Notes under the pieces: model-generated
What the model was told of the DNA's origin: nothing
Databases searched by the model: none
What the model saw: only the letters and a program-made list of their open reading frames with translations
Made by a program: the position numbers and the translations under genes
Part shown: piece after piece, positions 26,501 through 36,163 of the stretch
Position numbering within the stretch: the stretch's first letter is position 1
How the letters are laid out: every line of letters starts with the position of its first letter
Origin: Pseudomonas fluorescens NCIMB 11764
GTDB taxonomy: Bacteria; Pseudomonadota; Gammaproteobacteria; Pseudomonadales; Pseudomonadaceae
NCBI RefSeq assembly: GCF_000293885.2
Contig: NZ_CP010945.1
Coordinates: forward strand, 1,818,001-1,882,000
Direction of reading: 5' to 3'
DNA length: 64,000 nt

Positions 26501-28784
26501 CAGCGAGGACGGTCAGTACCAGGCCCGCGATGACGATGATCTGCACCTGCATGGGCCCGATGATCTCTACGCGTCCGTACTGCACGCCCTGCCTGATGCC
26601 GAACGAAACGCGCTGGGGTATCACATCAATCAAGGCGCAACGCTCAAGCAGGCCGTTCAAAAAACGCCCTTGCCACGGGACAGGTTCAACGCGCTTCTGG
26701 CGCAGAACCCTGTCCGTAAACCCGCTTACGACCCGGCCACGATGCGGCTGCGTGGCGGTATGCGCGGAGTTTCCCAAGGGCTGCGGCGGGTCACCGGGAA
26801 CATTACGCCACAGGAACGTGTGCGGGTTGTCCGCCCAGGCTGGACGGAGGCCGAGGCGCAGGCTTATCTGCAGGCGGGTGGCAGCGAGGTCAGTTTTGAG
26901 CAGAGGGCGAGTGCCCTGGAAGGGGAATTCGATCGGTTGAACACCAATTTCCAACGCTGGCTGAAATCGCCGACTGAGTCATACCGCTTCACGTCCGCCG
27001 GCATCGCTGAATGGCGATCCAGAAACGCGCTGTACAAAGCGATCAGAGAGTGTTGGCAGCACTCCGGATTGCGCCATGTGGATTCGTTTGGCGAGTTGCA
27101 AGGCGTTGTGCTCGACCTCGAGAACATGCCGCTGGGCCGTCATCTGCGCACCATGCCCATGCTGGAGGGCACCTTCGATCACGTCACCCGCCTCAATCTG
27201 ACCCTGACCGAATTGACCGACGCGCATATTTCCCTGCTCTATCATTTCCCCCGATTGCGTTCGCTCAACGTCAACGGTAATTCGCTCACCCGGATTCCTC
27301 GTGCCGTCGGTCGCATGCGCGCACTGACGGAATTGAACATGCGAGGAAACCGCATTGTCCTGGATGCGCAAGGCGTCGCGGACCTGCGCAACCTGACACG
27401 GCTTCAGGTCCTGGACCTGTACGGCAACCCTCTGGGCCGGGAACCGGATATTGGCAGCATGCGCATGTTGCATACGCTGATCCTGGCCGACACTGGCATT
27501 CGGACCTGGCCGGACGGTTTGTTCGCGCAGCCACGCTTCCGGCATTTTTACCTGGACATGCAGTACAACGAAATCACCTACGTGCCCATGGTCGCGCGTG
27601 GCTCCGTTGAGGCGGAATTGCTGGCGCGCACGGTGTTGAGCCGGGACACGGATTATCTGCCGGCCTTCAATCTGCAGACGCTCAGGGAGTACATCGCGTC
27701 CGTCGGCATGGACCCCGATCGACCGTATCCGCCTCGTGGCGTGCGTGACAGCCTCGATTGGGAGGCCGGCATGACCCGACGGGAATGGGTGGCCAAACAG
27801 GCAGTGTGGAACAGCGTCGAGGATGAGATCGGCTCGCTCGGGTTTTTCAACGAGATTCGCAAACTCACGGAATCGGGACATTTCAAGCACGACCCCGGGT
27901 TTCGGATCGACATGACTGCCAAGGTCTGGCGAATGCTCGAAGCGATGTCGAAAAATACCGAGCTGCGGCAAAAACTCTTCACTATGACCACCGTGCCCAC
28001 GGCGTGTGTCGATGCCGGCGCGCAGCTGTTCAACGCCATGGGAATGGAAGTGCTGATTCATGAGGCGTATGAACTGGCCAATCCTGCGCTGGTGGAGGCT
28101 GAACTGGTGTCGCTGGCGCGGGGCAAGTCACGTCTGGATGAACTCAGCAGGATTGCCCGCAAAACGGTCTCCGAACGCGAGGCGGTTGGCGAGCAATTCA
28201 GGCGCGTCAATGCCGCGGGCGAGGTCACTGGCACGATTGATGAGGTTGAAGTTCACCTGGCGTTCATGACGGATCTTGCCGAGCGTCTGGACCTGCCCTG
28301 GCAGACGCGAAAAATGCAGTTCAGAAAAATCGCCGCGGTTACGCCAGCGATGATCGAGGATGCTTTGCGACGTGTACTGGACCTTGAGGAAGGAGAGCTT
28401 CTGGCTGATTTACTCGTCGATCAACCGTTCTGGGCATCCTATGTCGAGGGCGTCAATCGGGGGGTTGTCAAAGGTTTCAGTCGCCGGATCGAAGCCACGA
28501 TCGAGTTCTACTCAGCATTGGAAAAACGTGCAACCGAGACAACACTGTCTCTGGAGCAAAAGGCTCAGTTGAAGGAAGAGCTCAGGGTACTCGGTGCTGA
28601 ATTGAACAAGCCGGAAAGCGCGTTTGCACCGGGACGCGTCATGACCGAAGCGGAATATGCCGCCGAGCTGGAAGTCATCGACGAAGACAGGAAAGCCTTT
28701 ATCAAAACCTTCACACGCCAGGCGATCGAACGGGCAAGACTGCAACGGGTGGAAATTCCTTTCACCGTACAGCCGAACAGCTGA
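23502..28784 (+). CDS. Giant effector-like protein: toxin-type N-terminus, LRRs and NEL-type E3 ubiquitin ligase
   Basis: 1760-residue protein. The N-terminal two-thirds resembles the Pseudomonas DUF6543 (dermonecrotic-toxin-like) region, with two hydrophobic stretches near residues 503-530 and 550-575 (MLVPGLGEAMLAVMVGQMLF and MINFAQLAIMAAGNVLP). Leucine-rich repeats lie at about 1220-1345, with units such as LRSLNVNGNSLTRIPRAVG and LTELNMRGNRI. The C-terminal part (about 1385-1700) matches the novel E3 ligase (NEL) layout of IpaH/SspH. The Cys-x-Asp motif TACVDAG puts the candidate catalytic Cys at residue 1502. NEL enzymes transfer ubiquitin in eukaryotic cells, so a host-directed function is inferred. 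There is no signal peptide and no secretion genes nearby. Confidence 0.8.
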   Translation: MTQLSDVPALQVNSGQRQGQDNVHHDYLLSKLPSPLKDAPVSRLLSMADSAAGFPEWYLNARAIDRQYLKQLTDERWRTQAPLDEALEHLQQDILAFAEPLLVKALKEQLNLDLDVNATLIRLYIPAKLGFGIDTNASRLRQSTLLEAALHNFEEPETQADAFRDGSGIFTLDDENQLQRHALTVERFAALCRTLDIGTNYQQHIKGLLSPQGDTAKALVERRCLASEKAAFDEAALIAYLKSDISSYGYGKLKQVRGNEKGILWNNRPWQCHRLSLMGFRLSGILLFSAVADPIEVKRIYDSLVPAHQRTLLEWSRRLTLLPGQEFAQFKLLEAFFANGPGGLVDAMLQREDDFQQSRLDGTLIAYVPDDPEHPLKEYASFTDFMKELASQLRSPDYQQFFSRFVAQKDHGKFFARVRERFTTFTWTQREPLDMGPWWRETAVENANAEPITLIISGDLWTQIGRWRRDKAIADARHIAVPTGDEDATTRWNRLTSYLTIGWNVFNFGAMLVPGLGEAMLAVMVGQMLFETMEGIEEWSKGDREEAAAHLTGVMINFAQLAIMAAGNVLPAGAAASVKPSAFIDQLKKVELPDGQTRLWKPDLSPYAHDLTLPEGGTPSEQGLYRHSEKDFLKHEGKHFEVRNDPRTGQPYLQHPDRAQAYQPTLEHDGAGVWRTELDRPLEWDKTTLMRRMGPSVEGFSDTTLEQIRVVSGIEENQLRRLHVVNEPAPALLTDTIERFKTWAEVQKLPEQILRDEVPEAFIEQVPRLLVDLPRWPEQKNIELFDGAGIAGRSTKYGNVDASPANTLKISRAEVSAGKLPELAVKFMSEADVHAMLGQGISTDEHIRIDALKNKLAVRAGNQRDSLFNARDRRLQQTDNRQVLALQDAFSGLPTVIARELLADLEPQERLKITDSSRIPLQLQERTRGTLQALRAARAYEGLFLDAAYSVDTERLALHSLQALPDWPDNVQIEIREDSFDGPLHDSVGPANASVRRVLVSEDGQYQARDDDDLHLHGPDDLYASVLHALPDAERNALGYHINQGATLKQAVQKTPLPRDRFNALLAQNPVRKPAYDPATMRLRGGMRGVSQGLRRVTGNITPQERVRVVRPGWTEAEAQAYLQAGGSEVSFEQRASALEGEFDRLNTNFQRWLKSPTESYRFTSAGIAEWRSRNALYKAIRECWQHSGLRHVDSFGELQGVVLDLENMPLGRHLRTMPMLEGTFDHVTRLNLTLTELTDAHISLLYHFPRLRSLNVNGNSLTRIPRAVGRMRALTELNMRGNRIVLDAQGVADLRNLTRLQVLDLYGNPLGREPDIGSMRMLHTLILADTGIRTWPDGLFAQPRFRHFYLDMQYNEITYVPMVARGSVEAELLARTVLSRDTDYLPAFNLQTLREYIASVGMDPDRPYPPRGVRDSLDWEAGMTRREWVAKQAVWNSVEDEIGSLGFFNEIRKLTESGHFKHDPGFRIDMTAKVWRMLEAMSKNTELRQKLFTMTTVPTACVDAGAQLFNAMGMEVLIHEAYELANPALVEAELVSLARGKSRLDELSRIARKTVSEREAVGEQFRRVNAAGEVTGTIDEVEVHLAFMTDLAERLDLPWQTRKMQFRKIAAVTPAMIEDALRRVLDLEEGELLADLLVDQPFWASYVEGVNRGVVKGFSRRIEATIEFYSALEKRATETTLSLEQKAQLKEELRVLGAELNKPESAFAPGRVMTEAEYAAELEVIDEDRKAFIKTFTRQAIERARLQRVEIPFTVQPNS

Positions 28785-28800
28785 TCGTTATTGCTTTACG

Positions 28801-28824
28801 CCGGGGCCCGGCAAGGCCCCGGTG
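28801..28824. terminator. Hairpin between the NEL gene and ureC
   Basis: CCGGGGCC / GGCCCCGG stem around a CGGCAA loop in the 54-base gap between convergent stops. There is no T run on either side, so terminator activity is only likely. Confidence 0.5.
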
Positions 28825-28838
28825 ATCCAGTCAACCGA

Positions 28839-30539
28839 TCAAAACAGGAAGTAACGCTGAGCCATCGGCAGCACATCCGCTGGCTCGCACCACAGCAGGA
28901 CACCGTCGGCCTTGACCTGATACGTCTGCGGATCGACATCGATACTCGGCAGGTAGTCATTGTGGATCAGGTCGGTTTTCTGCACCTCACGGCAGCCTTT
29001 GACCACAGCGATTTTCTTCTTCAAGCCCAAGGCCTCGGGAAGACCGGCCTCCTGCGCCGCCTGGCTGATAAACGTCAGGCTGGTGGCATGCAGCGAGCCG
29101 CCGTAACTGGCGAACATCGGACGGTAATGCACCGGTTGCGGTGTCGGAATCGAGGCGTTGGCATCGCCCATCAGACTGGCGGCAATGGCGCCACCCTTGA
29201 GGATCAGCGTCGGTTTGACTCCGAAGAACGCCGGGCGCCACAGGACCAGATCCGCCCATTTACCCACTTCGACCGAGCCCACTTCATGACTGATACCGTG
29301 GGTGATTGCCGGGTTGATGGTGTATTTGGCGATGTAGCGTTTGGCGCGGAAGTTGTCGTTGCCTTCACCATCATCGGGCAACGGGCCGCGCTGTTTTTTC
29401 ATCTTGTCGGCGGTCTGCCAGGTGCGCGTAATGACTTCACCGACACGGCCCATGGCCTGGCTGTCGGAGCTGATCATCGAGAACGCGCCGAGGTCGTGGA
29501 GGATGTCCTCGGCGGCAATCGTCTCGCGACGGATACGGCTTTCGGCGAAGGCCACGTCTTCGGCAATGCTTGGGTCCAGGTGGTGGCAGACCATCAGCAT
29601 GTCGAGGTGTTCGTCGATGGTGTTGCGGGTGAACGGCCGGGTCGGGTTGGTCGAACTCGGCAGCACGTTGGCAAAGCCGCAGGCCTTGATGATGTCCGGT
29701 GCATGCCCGCCGCCCGCGCCTTCGGTGTGATAGGTGTGGATGGTGCGGCCCTTGAAGGCGGCGAGGGTGGTTTCGACGAAACCCGACTCGTTGAGCGTGT
29801 CGGTGTGGATCGCCACCTGCACGTCGTACTGATCGGCGACGCTGAGACAGTTGTCGATGCTCGCAGGTGTGGTGCCCCAGTCTTCGTGCAATTTGAGACC
29901 GATGGCGCCGGCCTTGACCTGTTCGATCAACGGCTCCGGCAGGCTGGCGTTGCCCTTGCCGGTGAGGCCGATGTTCATCGGGAACGCATCCGCCGCTTGA
30001 AGCATCCGCGCCAGGTGCCATGGGCCGGACGTACAAGTGGTCGCGTTGGTGCCGGTGGCCGGCCCGGTGCCGCCGCCGATCATGGTAGTGACGCCACTCA
30101 TCAAGGCTTCTTCGATCTGCTGCGGGCAGATGAAGTGGATGTGGGTGTCGATGCCGCCAGCGGTGAGGATCATGCCTTCACCGGCGATCACTTCGGTGCT
30201 GGCGCCGATGGCGAGGGTGACGTTGGGCTGCACGTCCGGGTTGCCGGCCTTGCCGATGCCGGCGATGCGCCCGTCCTTGAGACCGACGTCGGCCTTGACG
30301 ATGCCCCAGTGGTCGATGATCAGCGCGTTGGTGATCACGGTATCGACGACTTCGGCGGCCAGTAGCTGGCTTTGGCCCTGGCCGTCGCGGATGACTTTGC
30401 CGCCGCCGAATTTCACTTCTTCGCCGTAGGTGGTGAAGTCCTTTTCCACTTCGATCCACAGCTCGGTGTCGGCCAGGCGGACCTTGTCACCGACGGTGGG
30501 GCCGAACATGTCGGCGTAGGCTTGTCTCGAAATTTTCAT
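28839..30539 (-). CDS. ureC: UreC, urease alpha (catalytic) subunit
   Basis: 566-residue catalytic subunit hydrolysing urea to ammonia and carbamate in the cytoplasm. Nickel ligands are visible: the HxH pair in [14 protein letters not shown], the carbamylated lysine in [12 protein letters not shown], and histidines in [14 protein letters not shown] and [16 protein letters not shown]. The active-site flap has [20 protein letters not shown]. Length is standard. Last gene of the urt-ure operon; it ends 54 bases from the convergent NEL effector gene. A REP element separates it from ureB. Confidence 0.97.
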   Translation of the reverse strand: MKISRQAYADMFGPTVGDKVRLADTELWIEVEKDFTTYGEEVKFGGGKVIRDGQGQSQLLAAEVVDTVITNALIIDHWGIVKADVGLKDGRIAGIGKAGNPDVQPNVTLAIGASTEVIAGEGMILTAGGIDTHIHFICPQQIEEALMSGVTTMIGGGTGPATGTNATTCTSGPWHLARMLQAADAFPMNIGLTGKGNASLPEPLIEQVKAGAIGLKLHEDWGTTPASIDNCLSVADQYDVQVAIHTDTLNESGFVETTLAAFKGRTIHTYHTEGAGGGHAPDIIKACGFANVLPSSTNPTRPFTRNTIDEHLDMLMVCHHLDPSIAEDVAFAESRIRRETIAAEDILHDLGAFSMISSDSQAMGRVGEVITRTWQTADKMKKQRGPLPDDGEGNDNFRAKRYIAKYTINPAITHGISHEVGSVEVGKWADLVLWRPAFFGVKPTLILKGGAIAASLMGDANASIPTPQPVHYRPMFASYGGSLHATSLTFISQAAQEAGLPEALGLKKKIAVVKGCREVQKTDLIHNDYLPSIDVDPQTYQVKADGVLLWCEPADVLPMAQRYFLF

Positions 30540-30576
30540 ATGTTTGCCTTGGAAAGTGCGGCAGTCCGCTGCCCAT

Positions 30577-30712
30577 TGTGGCGAGGGAGCTTGCTCCCGC
30601 TCGGCTGCGCAGCAGTCGTAAAAATCTACCGTCTGGGTGTATTCAGATAAATCGCATTAGCTGTATTGCGTGCGCTTCGCGCTCGAGCGGGAGTAAGAGC
30701 TCCCTCGCCACA
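30577..30712. repeat. REP-type compound hairpin (copy 5) inside the ure operon
   Basis: Outer arms GGCGAGGGAGCTTGCTCCCG and a complement with a one-base insertion (GGGAGTAAGAGCTCCCTCGCC), with a diverged centre. It lies between ureB and ureC and may modulate mRNA stability or distal expression. Confidence 0.8.
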
Positions 30713-30721
30713 AAGACGGTG

Positions 30722-31029
30722 TTAATCGAGGTCACCCATGATCCTGCCGGCAAACCCGAACACCCGGCGATGCCCGGCCAGGTCGACCAGCTCGACTTCG
30801 CGGCTCTGCCCCGGCTCGAAGCGCACGGCGGTGCCGGCGGGGATGTTCAGGCGCATGCCGCGGCTGGCGGCGCGGTCGAAGGTCAGGGCGTCGTTGGTTT
30901 CGAAAAAGTGGTAGTGCGAGCCGACCTGGATCGGCCGGTCACCGCTGTTGGCGACTTTCAGGCTGACGGTGCGGCGGCCGGCGTTGAGTTCGATGTCGCC
31001 GGGCTGGATCTGGAATTCACCGGGAATCA

Positions 31030-31030
<1 letters not shown>
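30722..31030 (-). CDS. ureB: UreB, urease beta subunit
   Basis: 102-residue structural subunit of the (UreABC)3 apoenzyme. It begins [19 protein letters not shown] and carries [18 protein letters not shown] and the ending [12 protein letters not shown], all family signatures. The ATG at 31030 overlaps the stop of the upstream GNAT gene by one base (TGATG) and has GGGAG about 10 bases before it. In other bacteria ureA and ureB are adjacent; here two acetyltransferase genes lie between them. Confidence 0.95.
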
Positions 31031-31569
<539 letters not shown>

Positions 31570-32103
31570 TTACTCCTTGCTGGCGGGCGACGGTTCGGCG
31601 CCAGGGTTGAGGGTCAGTTGCATGAAGGTCAGGTCCAGCCAGCGACCGAACTTGGTGCCCACCTGAGGCATTTGCCCGGTGGTCACGAAACCGACGCGTT
31701 CATGCAGGCGGATGGAGGCGGCATTGCCGCTTTCGATGGCAGCGACCATCACATGTTTGTCGCAGCCTTTGGCGCGTTCGATCAGCACGTCCATCAATTG
31801 CGGACCGAGACCATTGCCGCGCTGGTCGCTGCGCACATAGACCGAATGCTCGACGGTGTGGCGGAAACCATCGAACGGTCGCCAGTCACCAAATGAAGCG
31901 TAGCCGAGTACGCTGTTATCGCCGTCGACGATCACCAGGATCGGATAGCCCTGGGCTTGCCGGGCGCTGAACCAGGCCTGGCGGTTGCCCAGGTCGACAG
32001 CCTGGTCGTTCCAGATCGCCGTGGTGTTGAGTACGGCGTCGTTGTAGATGTCGCGGATCGCCGGCAGGTCAGCGTGCACCGCATCGCGGATGTGGTAAGT
32101 CAT
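31570..32103 (-). CDS. GNAT acetyltransferase, phosphinothricin/methionine-sulfoximine type
   Basis: 177-residue GNAT protein of the Pat/MddA group, which acetylates glutamine-synthetase inhibitors such as phosphinothricin and methionine sulfoximine. Signatures are IRDIYNDAVLNTTAIWNDQ, GYASFGDWRPFDGFRHTVEH and the cofactor loop VRSDQRGNGLGPQLMDVLIE, followed by HERVGFVTTGQMPQVGTKFGRW. Lies between ureA and the other GNAT gene. The tie to glutamine synthetase would fit a nitrogen-assimilation operon, but that is inference. Confidence 0.85.
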   Translation of the reverse strand: MTYHIRDAVHADLPAIRDIYNDAVLNTTAIWNDQAVDLGNRQAWFSARQAQGYPILVIVDGDNSVLGYASFGDWRPFDGFRHTVEHSVYVRSDQRGNGLGPQLMDVLIERAKGCDKHVMVAAIESGNAASIRLHERVGFVTTGQMPQVGTKFGRWLDLTFMQLTLNPGAEPSPASKE

Positions 32104-32112
32104 GGCACGGCC

Positions 32113-32415
<303 letters not shown>

Positions 32416-32470
32416 CGTTTGGAATCCATCCGGGCAGATAAAAAAGAGTTGGATCTGCTGGCGCAGATCC

Positions 32471-32496
32471 CTGTGGGAGCGGGCAAGCCCGCTCCC
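32471..32496. repeat. Single REP hairpin between ureD and ureA
   Basis: GGGAGCGGGC AAGC GCCCGCTCCC-type palindrome preceded by CTGTGG. A half-element of the kind found paired elsewhere in the window. Confidence 0.65.
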
Positions 32497-32508
32497 CGGG
32501 ATTGCATT

Positions 32509-33348
32509 TCAGGTGCTCCATATTCGGGGTGGGACGGCTTCTCGGTCGAGGAGTGCCGGCCTGAGCATCCGCCACAAATCAATCAGCCAGCCCCGCGCCA
32601 GCAATGCCTCACGGGCCAGGCATCGTGCAACCAACAGCCCCGGCAACTGCGTCAAATCCCCGCGTACTTCATGGTTCAGCGAACGGCATTTCTCCAGCAG
32701 CTCGCTATCAATCTCCCCCGTTACCAACAACGTCGCAAACACCGGTTGCCCATCCATCCCGATCGGCGAATCGAGCAAACCATCACCGCCGACAATGCGC
32801 TGGCGTTCATGCCAGAGCAACTGGCCGTCGCGACGGATGTCCAGCTGCGCCTGGAAATGCCCGAGGTCAAAACGCTCGCCACTGGCCGGGCGGCCCAGCG
32901 CCACGACGTCCCAGTAGAACAACCGCCCGTCGCCTTCCAGATCGATGGACGTGCTGAGCTCAGCCTGGGCGGCGCTGAAGATAATCGTCTCTTGCGGCAG
33001 CCACTCCAGTGTCGCGCCGCTGGCTACTTTCAGATCAAGTGTCTGATAAGCCGGCCCGGCCGCGCGATACCACTTGGCAGCGCCGGGGCTGGTAATTTGC
33101 GCCCACGCCCCGTGGCCGACACTGGCGCTGATGTCGAGCCGGTCGCCGCCGGCAATCCCTCCGGGCGGATGCACGATGATGTGCTGGCACACTTCGGGCC
33201 CTTCGGCATACAGATGCTTCTGCACCCGCAACGGACCTTTGTGCCGGCGCTGAACCGGGCGCGTGCTGTCGCCGAATCGGGCATAGCCCAGTTCCAGCTC
33301 GGCGTGCCAGCTAGGCGTGAACAGCGTGGTGTGGGCAGGTAAATTCAT
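32509..33348 (-). CDS. ureD: UreD, urease accessory protein
   Basis: 279-residue chaperone (UreH in some species) that binds apo-urease and recruits UreF-UreG for nickel insertion. Signatures are the [19 protein letters not shown] [32 protein letters not shown] and [10 protein letters not shown]. It follows urtE by 30 bases, which joins the urea transporter and urease into one transcript. Confidence 0.94.
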   Translation of the reverse strand: MNLPAHTTLFTPSWHAELELGYARFGDSTRPVQRRHKGPLRVQKHLYAEGPEVCQHIIVHPPGGIAGGDRLDISASVGHGAWAQITSPGAAKWYRAAGPAYQTLDLKVASGATLEWLPQETIIFSAAQAELSTSIDLEGDGRLFYWDVVALGRPASGERFDLGHFQAQLDIRRDGQLLWHERQRIVGGDGLLDSPIGMDGQPVFATLLVTGEIDSELLEKCRSLNHEVRGDLTQLPGLLVARCLAREALLARGWLIDLWRMLRPALLDREAVPPRIWST

Positions 33349-33378
33349 GGTTTTCAGTTATCGTCAGGACGCTGCAGA

Positions 33379-34077
33379 TTAAATCGTAACCAGACCGCGT
33401 ACACCCTCGGCTTCCATATTTTCTCCGCGACCCTGCTGCACGATCTCGCCGCGTGACATCACCAGGTATTGATCGGCCAGTTCGGCGGCGAAATCGTAGA
33501 ACTGCTCCACCAGCAGAATCGCCATGTCGCCCCGTGCCGCGAGCTTCTTGATCACTGCGCCGATCTCCTTGATCACCGAAGGCTGGATGCCTTCGGTCGG
33601 CTCGTCGAGAATCAGCAACCGCGGTCGGCTGGCCAATGCCCTCCCGATGGCAAGCTGCTGTTGCTGACCACCGGACAAGTCACCGCCGCGCCGTTGCTTC
33701 ATTTGCAGCAGCACCGGGAACAGCTCGTAGATGAACGCCGGGACTTCCTTCGCTTCACTGCCAGGAAACCGCGACAGGCCCATCAGCAGGTTTTCTTCCA
33801 CGGTCAACCGGCCAAAAATCTCCCGGCCCTGAGGCACGTAAGCGATTCCGGCGTGAACCCGTTGGTGCGGCTTGAACGTGGTGATCGGCTTGCCTTCCCA
33901 GTTCACCGCGCCTTCTTTGGCCGGCAGCAATCCCATGAGGCATTTGAGCAGGGTGGTCTTGCCCACGCCATTGCGCCCGAGCAGGCAGGTGACTTCACCG
34001 ACCTTCACGTCGAACGACAGGCCCCGAAGGATGTGGCTACCGCCGTAGTACTGGTGCAGCTTGTCGACTTGCAGCAT
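33379..34077 (-). CDS. urtE: UrtE, urea ABC transporter ATP-binding protein
   Basis: 232-residue ATPase. Walker A GRNGVGKTTLLK, signature LSGGQQQQLAIGRAL, Walker B LLILDEPTEGIQPSVIKEIG and the H-loop LLVEQFYDFA are present. The sequence QFYDFAAELADQY is characteristic of UrtE rather than LivF. It lies 140 bases after urtD, with a REP pair between. Confidence 0.95.
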   Translation of the reverse strand: MLQVDKLHQYYGGSHILRGLSFDVKVGEVTCLLGRNGVGKTTLLKCLMGLLPAKEGAVNWEGKPITTFKPHQRVHAGIAYVPQGREIFGRLTVEENLLMGLSRFPGSEAKEVPAFIYELFPVLLQMKQRRGGDLSGGQQQQLAIGRALASRPRLLILDEPTEGIQPSVIKEIGAVIKKLAARGDMAILLVEQFYDFAAELADQYLVMSRGEIVQQGRGENMEAEGVRGLVTI

Positions 34078-34109
34078 GTCCAGATTCCTTGAATTTCAAA
34101 CAGAACCCC

Positions 34110-34200
34110 TGTGGGAGCTGGCCTGCCAGCGATGGGGGCGGCACATCAAGCATCGATGTTGTCTGACCCACTGCTATCGCTGGCAGGCCAGCTTCCACAG
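34110..34200. repeat. REP pair between urtD and urtE
   Basis: Inverted arms TGTGGGAGCTGGCCTGCCAG and, at the right, CTGGCAGGCCAGCTTCCACA, with a one-base difference, and inner arms GCGATGG / CTATCGC. Intra-operonic. Confidence 0.8.
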
Positions 34201-34217
34201 TGACCGTGTTGGCAGGT

Positions 34218-35087
34218 TCAGCGACCGAGGTACACCTCGATCACCCGCTCGTTTTCCTGCACCTGTTCCAGCGACCCTTCGGCCAGCACGCTGCCCTGGT
34301 GCAATACGGTGACGTGGTCGGCAATCGAGCCGACAAACCCCATGTCGTGTTCCACCACCATCAGCGAATGCTTGCCGGCCAGGCTTTTGAACAGCTCGGC
34401 GGTGAATTCGGTTTCGGCGTCGGTCATGCCCGCCACCGGTTCGTCGAGCAGTAGCAGTTGCGGGTCTTGCATCAGCAACATGCCGATCTCCAGAAACTGC
34501 TTCTGACCGTGGGACAACAAGCCTGCCGGGCGATTGACCGAGGTGGTCAGGCGAATGGTCTCCAGCACTTCGCTGATGCGATCCTTCTGTTCTCCACTCA
34601 AGCGAGCCCGCAGGCTGGCCCACACGGACTTATCGGTTTTCTGCGCCAGCTCCAGGTTTTCGAATACGCTCAGGGCTTCGAACACTGTCGGCTTCTGGAA
34701 CTTGCGGCCGATGCCGGCCTGGGCAATCTGTACTTCGCTCATCTGCGTCAGGTCGAGGGTTTCACCGAACCAGGCTTTGCCATGACTGGGGCGAGTCTTG
34801 CCGGTGATCACGTCCATCAGCGTGGTCTTTCCCGCGCCGTTGGGGCCGATGATGCAGCGCAATTCGCCGACGCCGATGTACAGGTTCAAATCGTTCAGAG
34901 CCTTGAAACCATCGAAGCTGACGCTGATGTCTTCCAGGGTCAGGATGGTGCCGTGGCGGGTATCCAGGCCGGGGCCGACGCGTTGGCCGAGGCCGATGGC
35001 GTCGCGGCTGCTGCCGGCGTCCTTGTTCGGGTTCGGTGGATAAAACGCCGGTTCGAGCATGAATTCAGCCGTCGCAGTCACTCTCAT
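34218..35087 (-). CDS. urtD: UrtD, urea ABC transporter ATP-binding protein
   Basis: 289-residue ATPase. Walker A GPNGAGKTTLMD, signature LSHGQKQFLEIGMLLM, Walker B LLLLDEPVAGMTDAETE and H-loop MVVEHDMGFV fit UrtD. The first 45 or so residues are a low-complexity, proline-rich leader before the ABC domain starts at TILTLEDISVSFDGF. The start overlaps urtC by four bases. Confidence 0.95.
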   Translation of the reverse strand: MRVTATAEFMLEPAFYPPNPNKDAGSSRDAIGLGQRVGPGLDTRHGTILTLEDISVSFDGFKALNDLNLYIGVGELRCIIGPNGAGKTTLMDVITGKTRPSHGKAWFGETLDLTQMSEVQIAQAGIGRKFQKPTVFEALSVFENLELAQKTDKSVWASLRARLSGEQKDRISEVLETIRLTTSVNRPAGLLSHGQKQFLEIGMLLMQDPQLLLLDEPVAGMTDAETEFTAELFKSLAGKHSLMVVEHDMGFVGSIADHVTVLHQGSVLAEGSLEQVQENERVIEVYLGR

Positions 35088-36163
35088 TGGTCACCCCTTT
35101 TCTTCAGCAGGCCGATCACGCCTTTGGGCAGGTACAAGGTCACGACGATGAACAACGCGCCGAGGAAGAACAGCCAGTATTCCGGGAATGCCACGGTGAA
35201 CCAGCTCTTCATGCCGTTGACTACACCAGCACCGAGCAGCGGGCCGATCAGCGTGCCGCGACCACCCAGCGCCACCCAGACAGCGGCTTCGATGGAGTTG
35301 GTCGGCGACATTTCGCTCGGGTTGATGATGCCGACCTGCGGCACATACAGCGCACCGGCCAGACCGCATAACACCGCGCTCAATACCCAGACAAACAGCT
35401 TGAATCCGCGAGGGTCGTAACCGCAGAACATTAGGCGGTTTTCTGCATCGCGCAACGCGGTCAGCACCCGGCCGAACTTGCTTTGCGCGAGGCGCCAACC
35501 GATGAACAGGCTCGCCACCAGCAACAGCACCGTTGCGAAAAACAGCACGGCGCGCGTCCCCGGTTCGGTGATGCCAAAACCGAGAATGGTGCGGAAATTG
35601 GTGAAGCCGTTGTTGCCGCCAAATCCGGTTTCGTTGCGGAAAAACAGCAGCATCCCGGCGAAGGTCAGGGCCTGGGTCATGATCGAGAAATACACGCCTT
35701 TGATCCGCGAACGGAAGGCGAAGAACCCGAACACCAGCGCCAGCAACCCCGGCGCCAGTACCACCAGGCACATCGACCAGAGGAAACTGCTGGTGCCGGT
35801 CCAGTACCACGGCAGTTCGGTCCACGACAGAAACGTCATGAATGCGGGCAAACCATCGCCCGAAGCCTGGCGCATCAGGTACATGCCCATCGCATAACCG
35901 CCGAGAGCGAAGAACAGACCATGGCCGAGGGACAGCAGGCCGGCGTAGCCCCAGACCAGATCCAGCGCCAGGGCGACAATGGCGTAGCAAAGAATCTTGC
36001 CCACCAGGGTCAGCGTATAAGCCGAGACATGAAACGCGCTGTCCGGCGACAACAGCGACAGCAGCGGCAGCGCGAGCAACAGAACGAGGATCACCGCGCC
36101 GACGGCAATCGTGACTTTGGGGCCGGCCTTTTGGCTGGCCGTGAGCATCAGGGGCTGGTTCAT
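35084..36163 (-). CDS. urtC: UrtC, urea ABC transporter permease
   Basis: 359-residue LivM-type inner-membrane permease with about nine to ten helices. Typical stretches are LDLVWGYAGLLSLGHGLFFALGGYAMGMYLM, the FGGNNGFTNF motif and LCGLAGALYVPQVGIINPSEM. Overlaps urtB by one base and urtD by four, as in a tightly coupled operon. Confidence 0.95.
   Translation of the reverse strand: MNQPLMLTASQKAGPKVTIAVGAVILVLLLALPLLSLLSPDSAFHVSAYTLTLVGKILCYAIVALALDLVWGYAGLLSLGHGLFFALGGYAMGMYLMRQASGDGLPAFMTFLSWTELPWYWTGTSSFLWSMCLVVLAPGLLALVFGFFAFRSRIKGVYFSIMTQALTFAGMLLFFRNETGFGGNNGFTNFRTILGFGITEPGTRAVLFFATVLLLVASLFIGWRLAQSKFGRVLTALRDAENRLMFCGYDPRGFKLFVWVLSAVLCGLAGALYVPQVGIINPSEMSPTNSIEAAVWVALGGRGTLIGPLLGAGVVNGMKSWFTVAFPEYWLFFLGALFIVVTLYLPKGVIGLLKKRGDQ

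Noticed and set aside
28791..30365. 524-residue plus-strand frame opposite ureC
   Set aside because: Antisense shadow of a highly conserved urease subunit gene.
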